64,000 bases of DNA from Fodinibacter sp963747405 (lineage in GTDB: Bacteria; Actinomycetota; Actinomycetes; Actinomycetales; Dermatophilaceae). Positions 58,304-64,000 of the stretch are shown here, in pieces. The stretch covers positions 124,001-188,000 of the forward strand of contig CAVVFG010000016.1 of the NCBI GenBank assembly GCA_963747405.1, in the 5' to 3' direction. Both the position numbers and the translations under genes were made by a program. The notes below the pieces were generated by a model that saw nothing but the letters and a program-made list of their open reading frames with translations, did not search any database and was not told the origin of the DNA. How positions within the stretch are numbered: the stretch's first letter is position 1; each line of letters opens with the position of its first letter.

Positions 58304-59152
58304 ATGCACGCACCCGGGTCGGACTGGGCGGTCGTGGTCCCGGTCAAGGGCGGGCCGCTGGCCAAGAGCCGGCTCCACCTGCCCCGGGGCGCTCGTGCCG
58401 AGCTGGCCGACGCGTTCGCCCGGGACACCGTCGCCGCGATCGCGGCCGGGATGCCGGGAGCGCCGGTGCTCGTCGTCACCGCGGACCCCGAGGTGGCCCG
58501 ATGGGTGGCGGCCGGCGGCCACCGGGTGGTCGCCGACCCCGGGTCCGGGCTGGACGCGGCCGTCGCCTCCGGGGTGGGCGCCGCGCGCGGGCTCGGCGCC
58601 GGCTCGGTGGCCGTCGTGCTCGGCGACCACCCCGCGCTGCGACCGCACGAGGTGCGGGCCGCGCTGGCGGCGGCCGGTGCGCACCCGGCATCCGTCGTGC
58701 CCGACGCCGACGCCGGGGGGACCGCGCTGCTGACGCTGCCGGCGAGCGGTGCGGTGCGCACCGCGTTCGGCCCCGGCAGCGCGGCCGCGCACGAGCGGCT
58801 GGGCTTCGCGCGGCTCGACCTCGAGCTGCCCGGGCTGCGCGTCGACGTCGACGACGCCGCCTCGCTGGCCGCCGCCGTTGCTCTCGGCCTCGGTCCGAGC
58901 AGCCGCGCCGCCCTCGCGCACGCTAGCCTTCCGGGCGTGCAGGCTTCCATCCACCGCATCGAGCCCGACGGCTCCGGCTCGGCCCTGCTCGACGACGGCG
59001 TCGAGGTGGCCCTGCCGGCCCGCGCCGCGGTCGCCGGCGGGCTGCTGCACCTGCGGGTCGGCCAGCGGGTCAGCATCGAGCTCGACGCCGACGGCCGGGC
59101 GGCCACCCGGGTGTGGGTCGTCGGCATCGGCCCCGGCGAGGACATCCGCTGA
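58304..59152 (+). CDS. cofC: Phospho-2-enol/lactate guanylyltransferase CofC with C-terminal extension
   Basis: A 282-residue protein. Residues 1 to about 205 are the CofC/FbiD nucleotidyltransferase of coenzyme F420 synthesis: VVVPVKGGPLAKSRL, LVVTADPEVARW and VVLGDHPALRP. From residue 212 follows a small domain (SIHRIEPDGSGSALLDDG, VGQRVSIELD) resembling cold-shock/OB-fold single-domain proteins. That extension may also be a separate gene (see 58937-59152). ATG at 58304 is preferred; the further upstream codons are unlikely. The gene is convergent with murA. Confidence 0.85.
   Translation: MHAPGSDWAVVVPVKGGPLAKSRLHLPRGARAELADAFARDTVAAIAAGMPGAPVLVVTADPEVARWVAAGGHRVVADPGSGLDAAVASGVGAARGLGAGSVAVVLGDHPALRPHEVRAALAAAGAHPASVVPDADAGGTALLTLPASGAVRTAFGPGSAAAHERLGFARLDLELPGLRVDVDDAASLAAAVALGLGPSSRAALAHASLPGVQASIHRIEPDGSGSALLDDGVEVALPARAAVAGGLLHLRVGQRVSIELDADGRAATRVWVVGIGPGEDIR
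58937..59152 (+). CDS. Possible nested small cold-shock-like protein
   Basis: GTG at 58937, in frame with cofC, could start an independent 71-residue protein (VQASIHRIEPDGSGSALLDD). TAGCCT lies 7 nt before it, the same leaderless promoter layout seen at other starts here. In related actinobacteria I recall a separate small protein of this type next to cofC, so this could be a distinct gene that lost its upstream stop codon, or a true fusion. Overlap with cofC makes this provisional. Confidence 0.4.
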   Translation: MQASIHRIEPDGSGSALLDDGVEVALPARAAVAGGLLHLRVGQRVSIELDADGRAATRVWVVGIGPGEDIR

Positions 59153-59185
59153 CCCGGCTCCCGAGGGGCACGAGGTGGCCGGTGG

Positions 59186-60502
59186 TCAGCTGAGCTTGTA
59201 GGCGGCGCCGAGGGCGTCGAGCTTCTCCGAGAACCGCTCGTAGCCGCGGTAGATGATGTCGATGCCGTGCACCGTCGAGCGTCCCTGCGCCGCGAGCGCG
59301 GCGATGAGGTAGCTGAACCCTCCGCGCAGGTCGGGCACGGTGATCTCGGCGGCCCGCAGCGGGCTCGGGCCGGAGATCACCGCCGAGTGCTGGAAGTTGG
59401 CGCGGCCGAACCGGCACGGCGACCCGCCCAGGCACTCGCGGTAGGTCTGGATCCGGGCGCCCGAGTCGAGCAGCGCGTCGGTGAAGCCTAGCCGGTTCTC
59501 GTACACGGTCTCGTGCACGATCGACAGCCCGGTGGTCTGGGTGAGCGCGACGACCAGCGGTTGCTGCCAGTCGGTCATGAAGCCGGGGTGCACGTCGGTC
59601 TCGAGGGCGATCGCGCGCAGCGTGCCCGCCGGGCGCCAGAACCTTATCCCCTCGTCGTCGACGTCGAAGGCCCCGCCGATGCGGCGGAACACGTTGAGGA
59701 ACGGCATCATCGGCAGCTGCTGGGCCCCGCGCACGTAGATGTCGCCGTTCGTGGCGAGCGCGGCGCAGGCCCAGGACCCCGCCTCGATCCGGTCGGGGAT
59801 GGCCAGGTGGTCGAACCCCCCGAGCCGGGCGACGCCCTCGACGGTGATGACCCGGTCGGTCTGCACCGAGATGATCGCGCCCATCTTCTGCAGGATCGCG
59901 ATGAGGTCCATGATCTCGGGCTCGATGGCCGCGTTGCGCAGCGTGGTGATGCCGCGGGCACGCACCGCCGTGAGCAGCACCTGCTCGGTGGCACCCACGC
60001 TGGGGTAGGGCAGGTGCACGTCGGCACCGTGCAGCCCGTGCGGTGCCGTGAGCCGCAGGCCGTCCTTGCGCTTCTCGACGACCGCGCCGAACTCGCGCAG
60101 CACGTCGAGGTGGTAGTTGATCGGCCGCTCCCCGATGCGGCAGCCGCCGAGGTCGGGGATGAAGGCCTCGCCGAGCCGGTGCAGCAGCGGCCCGCAGAGC
60201 AGCACCGGAACCCGCGAGGCGCCGGCGTGGGCGTCGATGTCGGCGAGGTGCGCCTGCTCGACGTTGGTGGGGTCCATCACCAGCTCGCCGTCGCGGTCGG
60301 TGGAGTCGATCAGCACGCCGTGCAGCTCGAGCAGCCCGCTGACCACCTGCACGTCGCTGATCTCGGGGACCCCGCGCAGCCGGCACGGCTCCTCGGCGAG
60401 CATGACGGCCACCATGGCCTTGGAGACCAGGTTCTTGGCGCCCCTGACCTCGATGTCCCCGACGAGCGGTGCGCCGCCGTCGACGACGAGGGTGGAGGTC
60501 AT
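59186..60502 (-). CDS. murA: UDP-N-acetylglucosamine enolpyruvyl transferase MurA
   Basis: A 438-residue enzyme catalysing the first committed step of peptidoglycan synthesis. RGAKNLVSKAM carries the conserved Lys23-Asn24, and the loop IPDLGGCRIGERPINYHL carries Cys121, the residue attacked by fosfomycin. ATEQVLLTAV and TDWQQPLVVALTQ are also typical. ATG at 60502 is used; TTG at 60514 is an alternative. Its end is 33 nt from cofC, convergent. Confidence 0.94.
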   Translation of the reverse strand: MTSTLVVDGGAPLVGDIEVRGAKNLVSKAMVAVMLAEEPCRLRGVPEISDVQVVSGLLELHGVLIDSTDRDGELVMDPTNVEQAHLADIDAHAGASRVPVLLCGPLLHRLGEAFIPDLGGCRIGERPINYHLDVLREFGAVVEKRKDGLRLTAPHGLHGADVHLPYPSVGATEQVLLTAVRARGITTLRNAAIEPEIMDLIAILQKMGAIISVQTDRVITVEGVARLGGFDHLAIPDRIEAGSWACAALATNGDIYVRGAQQLPMMPFLNVFRRIGGAFDVDDEGIRFWRPAGTLRAIALETDVHPGFMTDWQQPLVVALTQTTGLSIVHETVYENRLGFTDALLDSGARIQTYRECLGGSPCRFGRANFQHSAVISGPSPLRAAEITVPDLRGGFSYLIAALAAQGRSTVHGIDIIYRGYERFSEKLDALGAAYKLS

Positions 60503-60578
60503 GGCTCCAGCCAAACACAGACGCCGCGCCGCGGCGACGGCTGGACCGTCACCGCCGCGCGGCGTCGAGCGATACGTG

Positions 60579-61397
60579 CTACTTCTTGGCCGCGGCCCGC
60601 TTGGCGGGCGCCTTCTTGGCCGTCGTCGTCGCGGGCGCCTTCTTGGCCGGAGCCTTCTTCGCCGCGGTCTTCGCGGGGGCCTTCTTCGCCGCGGCCTTCG
60701 TAGCCGGGGCCTTCTTCGCCGTGGCCTTGGCCGGGGCCTTCTTGGCGGTCGCGGTCGCGGGCGCCTTCTTGGCCGGGGCCTTCTTGGCCGGAGCCTTCTT
60801 CGCCGCGGTCTTCGCGGGGGCGGCCTTGGCGGGGGCCTTCTTGGCCGCCGTCTTCGCGGGCGCGGCCTTGGCCGGAGCCTTCTTGGCCGTGGACTTCGCG
60901 GGGGCGGCCTTCGCCGGGGCCTTCTTCGCGGCCGACTTGCTGGTGCCGGTGGCCTTGCGGGCCGTCGCCGTGGTGGTGGACGCCACCTTCTTGGCGGCGG
61001 TCTTGGCCGTGCCGGTGGCGGCGGCGGCCGTGCGGGCGGCAGCCTTCACCGGGGCTGCCGCCGCTGCGGCCGCTGCACCGGCTGCGGCCCGACCGGTGGC
61101 GGGCGCATTCTTGGACAGGGTGCTCGGCTTCTTGACGTAGGCCTTGAACGAGGTGCCGGCGCGGAAGCGCGGCGCCTTCGACTTCGGGATGCGCACCGAG
61201 GTGCCGGTGTGCGGGTTGCGCCCGGTGCGTGCCGCGCGCTCGACGCGGTCGAACGTTCCGAACCCGGTGATCGACACCTTCCCACCGCGCACGACCTCGC
61301 GGACGATGGTGTCGAGGACTGCCTCCAGCGCGTCGTTGGCGGCCCTTCGGCTGCCCAGTCGCTTCTCCAGCTCCCTGACGAGATCTGCCTTGTTCAC
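60579..61397 (-). CDS. hup: HU nucleoid protein with histone-H1-like tail
   Basis: A 272-residue protein. Residues 1-94 are a normal HU domain (VNKADLVRELEKRLGS, GFGTFDRVERAARTGRNP). The remaining about 180 residues are a Lys/Ala/Pro tail of repeated units such as AAKKAPAKAAPAK, TAAKKAPAK and TATAKKAP, like mycobacterial HupB and eukaryotic H1. HU bends and compacts DNA; such tails are known sites of acetylation in HupB. GTG at 61397 follows GGAG; a candidate promoter lies at 61478-61506. Confidence 0.95.
   Translation of the reverse strand: MNKADLVRELEKRLGSRRAANDALEAVLDTIVREVVRGGKVSITGFGTFDRVERAARTGRNPHTGTSVRIPKSKAPRFRAGTSFKAYVKKPSTLSKNAPATGRAAAGAAAAAAAAPVKAAARTAAAATGTAKTAAKKVASTTTATARKATGTSKSAAKKAPAKAAPAKSTAKKAPAKAAPAKTAAKKAPAKAAPAKTAAKKAPAKKAPAKKAPATATAKKAPAKATAKKAPATKAAAKKAPAKTAAKKAPAKKAPATTTAKKAPAKRAAAKK
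60590..61000 (-). repeat. Internal repeats encoding the HU tail
   Basis: The 3' part of hup is made of imperfect short repeats alternating Lys-Lys-Ala-Pro-Ala-Lys blocks. On the plus strand they appear as GGCGCCTTCTTGGCC-like units. The repeats are in frame and follow the protein pattern, so length variation between strains is likely. Confidence 0.7.
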
Positions 61398-61477
61398 GTG
61401 GACCACTCCAAGTCGGGACGGCGCCGGGGAAACGCCCGACGGCGATGTCAGGGCCGGCGGATGCCCGGCCTGAGATG

Positions 61478-61506
61478 ACGTTATGCCCGCCCGGGCGGAG
61501 AGTCCA
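61478..61506 (-). promoter_or_regulatory. Candidate hup promoter
   Basis: On the minus strand TGGACT (61501-61506) and TAACGT (61478-61483) are separated by 17 nt. The predicted transcript would have a leader of about 75 nt with a ribosome site. Confidence 0.45.
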
Positions 61507-61526
61507 CCATCGAAGCGGCGTGTTAT

Positions 61527-61543
61527 CCGTTGTGCGACAACGG
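61527..61543. promoter_or_regulatory. Inverted repeat upstream of hup
   Basis: CCGTTGT-GCG-ACAACGG is a perfect 7-bp dyad just upstream of the hup promoter in the gap between leuD and hup. It may be an operator or the leuD terminator. Confidence 0.4.
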
Positions 61544-61658
61544 GTTCGCTGGCGTTCGAACCATCGCTTCTCGTCACACAGGTCACACCAGTAACACGGA
61601 CGCTGGCGCCCGGTGGCGCGCCACGGCATCCAACTACGCTGTGCCGCAACGGGACTGG

Positions 61659-62249
61659 TCAGGTGGTGACGGCCGGCTTCCAGCTCGGGCGCTCCGCCTC
61701 GTAGGCCGTGATGTCGGCCTCGTGGCGCAGGGTGAGGCTGATGTCGTCGAGCCCTTCGAGCAGCCGCCACCGGGTGTAGTCGTCGACCTCGAAGCTCGCG
61801 ACGATGTCGCCCGCGCTGACGGTGCGCGACACCAGGTCGACCGTCACCGAGGTTCCCGGGTGGTTCTCGAGCAGCTTCCAGAGCAGCTCGACGTCGTCCT
61901 GGCTGCACTGGGCGGTGAGCAGCCCCTGCTTGCCGCTGTTGCCGCGGAAGATGTCGGCGAAGCGCGACGAGATGACCACCCGGAAGCCGTAGTTCATCAG
62001 CGCCCACACCGCGTGCTCACGGGAGGAACCGGTGCCGAAGTCGGGTCCGGCGACGAGCACCGAGCCGGCCGAGAAGCTCGGGTCGTTGAGCACGAACGTC
62101 TCGTCGTTGCGCCACGCCGCGAACAGGCCGTCCTCGAAACCGGTGCGGGTGACCCGCTTGAGGTAGACCGCCGGGATGATCTGGTCGGTGTCGACGTTGC
62201 TGCGGCGCAACGGCACCCCGATGCCGGTGTGTGTCGTGAAGGCGTCCAT
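61659..62249 (-). CDS. leuD: 3-isopropylmalate dehydratase small subunit
   Basis: A 196-residue subunit of isopropylmalate isomerase in leucine synthesis. It starts MDAFTTHTGIGVPLRRSN and contains VDTDQIIPAVYLKRV, FGTGSSREHAVWAL and SSRFADIFRGNSGKQGLL. ATG at 62249 shares one base with the leuC stop (TGATG), ensuring balanced subunits. Confidence 0.96.
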   Translation of the reverse strand: MDAFTTHTGIGVPLRRSNVDTDQIIPAVYLKRVTRTGFEDGLFAAWRNDETFVLNDPSFSAGSVLVAGPDFGTGSSREHAVWALMNYGFRVVISSRFADIFRGNSGKQGLLTAQCSQDDVELLWKLLENHPGTSVTVDLVSRTVSAGDIVASFEVDDYTRWRLLEGLDDISLTLRHEADITAYEAERPSWKPAVTT

Positions 62250-63664
62250 CAGCTGTTCCCCCCGCCGACGGGCTCGAGATCGGCTGGGCTGGACAGGGTG
62301 CCGCGCACCGCGGTGGCGGCGGCGACCAGCGGGCTGACCAAGTGGGTGCGGCCGCCCTTGCCCTGTCGGCCCTCGAAGTTGCGGTTGGAGGTCGACGCGC
62401 TTCGTTCCCCCGGCGCCAGCTGGTCGGGGTTCATGCCCAGGCACATCGAGCAGCCGGCCAGGCGCCACTCGGCGCCGGCCGCGGTGAACACCCGGTCGAG
62501 CCCCTCGCTCTCGGCCTGCAGTCGCACACGGGCGGAGCCGGGCACCACGAGCATCCGCACGCCCTCGGCGACCCGGCGGCCCTGGATCACCTCGGCGGCA
62601 GCACGCAGGTCCTCGATGCGGCCGTTGGTGCACGACCCGAGGAAGACTGTGTCGACGTGCACGTCGCGCAGGGGGGTGCCGGCCCGTAGCCCCATGTACT
62701 CCAGGGCGCGGCGCGCGTTGGCCTTGTCGTTCTCGTCGGGCATCAGCTCGGGGTCGGGCACGGCCGTGCCGAGCGGAGCGCCCTGCCCGGGGTTGGTGCC
62801 CCAGGTGACGAACGGCGTGAGGGTGGCGGCGTCGAGGGCGACCTCCTCGTCGAACTCGGCGTCGTCATCGCTGCGCAGGTGGCTCCAGGCCTCGACGGCG
62901 GCGTCCCACTCGGGGCCGGCCGGCGCGTGGTCGCGACCGCGCAGGTACTCGTACGTCGTCTCGTCGGGTGCGATCATCCCCGCCCGGGCCCCCGCCTCGA
63001 TCGACATGTTGCACACCGTCATCCGGGCCTCCATCGACAGCGTGCGGATGGCGTTGCCGCGGTACTCCAGCACGTAGCCCTGTCCCCCACCGGTGCCGAT
63101 CTTCGCGATGACGGCGAGCACGATGTCCTTGGCGGTGACGCCGTCGGCCAGCTCGCCCTCGACGGTGATCGCCATGGTCCTGAAGGGCTTGAGCGGCAAG
63201 GTCTGCGTGGCGAGCACGTGCTCGACCTCGGAGGTGCCGATGCCGAAGGCCAGGGCACCGAACGCGCCGTGGGTCGAGGTGTGGCTGTCGCCGCAGACGA
63301 TCGTCATGCCGGGCTGGGTGAGCCCCAGCTGCGGGCCGACGACGTGCACGATGCCCTGGTCCTTGTCGCCCATCGGGTAGAGGGTGACGCCGAACTCCGT
63401 GCAGTTCTGGCGCAGCGTCTCGACCTGGGTGCGGCTGGTGAGGTCGGTGATCGGCCCGGGCGTGGTGGGCACGTTGTGGTCCTCGGTGGCCAGGGTCAGG
63501 TCGGTGCGGCGCACCCGGCGGCCGGAGAGCCGCAGCCCGTCGAAGGCCTGCGGGCTGGTGACCTCGTGCAGCAGGTGCAGGTCGATGTAGAGCAGGTCGG
63601 GCTCGCCCTCCCCGCGGCGCACCACGTGGGACTCCCAGACCTTCTCGGCCAGGGTTGCGGCCAT
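62249..63664 (-). CDS. leuC: 3-isopropylmalate dehydratase large subunit
   Basis: A 471-residue aconitase-family subunit. The 4Fe-4S cluster ligands are in GSCTNGRIEDL and CSMCLGMNPDQL; DSHTSTHGAFGALAFGIG is the family signature. ATG at 63664 is supported by GGAGG 8 nt upstream and by its standard MAATLAEKVWESHVV start. It is first in leuCD, divergent from an IclR-type regulator. Confidence 0.96.
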   Translation of the reverse strand: MAATLAEKVWESHVVRRGEGEPDLLYIDLHLLHEVTSPQAFDGLRLSGRRVRRTDLTLATEDHNVPTTPGPITDLTSRTQVETLRQNCTEFGVTLYPMGDKDQGIVHVVGPQLGLTQPGMTIVCGDSHTSTHGAFGALAFGIGTSEVEHVLATQTLPLKPFRTMAITVEGELADGVTAKDIVLAVIAKIGTGGGQGYVLEYRGNAIRTLSMEARMTVCNMSIEAGARAGMIAPDETTYEYLRGRDHAPAGPEWDAAVEAWSHLRSDDDAEFDEEVALDAATLTPFVTWGTNPGQGAPLGTAVPDPELMPDENDKANARRALEYMGLRAGTPLRDVHVDTVFLGSCTNGRIEDLRAAAEVIQGRRVAEGVRMLVVPGSARVRLQAESEGLDRVFTAAGAEWRLAGCSMCLGMNPDQLAPGERSASTSNRNFEGRQGKGGRTHLVSPLVAAATAVRGTLSSPADLEPVGGGNS

Positions 63665-63787
63665 CGCTCCACCTCCATGACATGACCGCCGGACGAGCGG
63701 TCGCACGACACCTGCCAACAGCACGACGCACACCGGCGCGCGGGCTGTCTCCCGAGATTCGCACGGGGGAGTTGTCGCTGGACGTGC

Positions 63788-63804
63788 GTCTCAGGCAATG
63801 AGAC
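63788..63804. promoter_or_regulatory. Palindromic operator candidate between leuC and regulator
   Basis: GTCTCA-GGCAA-TGAGAC is a perfect dyad with 6-bp arms, directly in front of the -10-like TAATAT (63807-63812) of the regulator gene at 63819. It is placed to repress the regulator and perhaps leuCD. Regulators NdgR and LtbR control leuCD from this divergent position in other actinobacteria. Confidence 0.6.
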
Positions 63805-63818
63805 GTTAATATCACGAC

Positions 63819-64000
63819 ATGGACAGCACTAGCGGGGTCGGCGTTCTCGACAAGGCGGCGATCGTCCTCAGCGCGCTCGAGGCCGGCCCGTCGACCCTCG
63901 CCCAGCTGGTGACGGCCACCGGCCTGGCCCGTCCCACGGCGCACCGCCTTGCGGTCGCGCTCGAGCACCACCGCCTGGTGACCCGCGACCTACAGGGCCG
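63819..64000 (+). CDS. IclR family regulator of leucine genes, N-terminal part
   Basis: The first 60 residues are present; the gene runs off the right edge. They form the winged-helix of IclR regulators: VGVLDKAAIVLSALE, LAQLVTATGLARPTAHR and LVTRDLQGR. Its place opposite leuCD identifies it as the NdgR/LtbR-type regulator that senses branched-chain amino acid levels, by context. ATG at 63819 follows TAATAT by 6 nt, so it too may be leaderless. Confidence 0.92.
   Translation, partial: MDSTSGVGVLDKAAIVLSALEAGPSTLAQLVTATGLARPTAHRLAVALEHHRLVTRDLQG

Overview
This is a GC-rich actinobacterial chromosome segment, probably order Micrococcales and perhaps Intrasporangiaceae. That placement is my inference from gene order, codon use, a cysteine-type L28/L32 pair and an F420 biosynthesis gene. 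The gene order follows the conserved actinobacterial block known from Mycobacterium (rpsB - xerC - dprA - comM - yraN - DUF2469 - rnhB - lepB - rplS - trmD - rimM - KH protein - rpsP - ffh - glnD - glnB - amt - ftsY - smc - acyP - mutM - rnc). The long genes on the + strand opposite this block are almost all shadows. I see no phage, insertion sequence, CRISPR array, tRNA or rRNA.

Layout. 1-5 kb: start of rpsB with a long leader, an MFS exporter, a DapC-like aminotransferase, an M23-fold exported protein and xerC. 5-11 kb: two tightly coupled minus-strand clusters, yraN-comM-dprA (DNA uptake/processing) and rplS-[dead signal peptidase]-lepB-rnhB-DUF2469, with most junctions being ATGA/GTGA overlaps. 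11-15 kb: a FetB-like permease, then rpsP-khpA-rimM-trmD, where TrmD carries a fused acetyltransferase. 15-19 kb: an Rrf2 regulator facing a TauE/SafE permease, an amidohydrolase, a methyltransferase and an alpha/beta hydrolase. 19-25 kb: ffh, then the nitrogen operon amt-glnB-glnD. 25-28 kb: a coupled pair, coproporphyrinogen/protoporphyrinogen oxidase plus a radical SAM/SPASM enzyme, separated from ftsY by an unusual 42-bp tandem repeat array. 28-37 kb: ftsY, an M13 peptidase, a second active signal peptidase, smc, chorismate mutase and acylphosphatase. 37-44 kb: two OafA-type membrane acyltransferases flank mutM-rnc-rpmF-DUF177, with coaD adjoining the second. 44-50 kb: a hemerythrin-domain protein, rsmD, recG, a DAK2/FakA-like kinase and divergent rpmB. 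50-55 kb: thiL, a stand-alone Lrp ligand-binding domain, a DUF3515 lipoprotein, an RDD-propeller fusion that appears frameshifted, and ddl. 55-64 kb: a cystathionine gamma-lyase-type enzyme, gpsA-plsC, cofC (F420), murA, a histone-like HU protein, leuCD and the start of a divergent IclR-type regulator.

The genes are mainly housekeeping: protein export (ffh, ftsY, two active signal peptidases), translation (S2, S16, L19, L28, L32, RimM, TrmD, RsmD), DNA maintenance (xerC, dprA, rnhB, mutM, recG, smc, HU) and envelope synthesis (ddl, murA, gpsA, plsC, acyltransferases). I found no clear new multi-gene defence or biosynthetic system. The observations most worth following are non-obvious: the 42-bp tandem array, a family of long two-step hairpins between genes, a radical SAM enzyme coupled to haem synthesis, a signal peptidase homologue lacking its catalytic serine, the TrmD-acetyltransferase fusion, a frameshifted RDD-propeller gene, a likely CTG start codon, widespread leaderless promoters and a recurrent GGATGCC(G) word.
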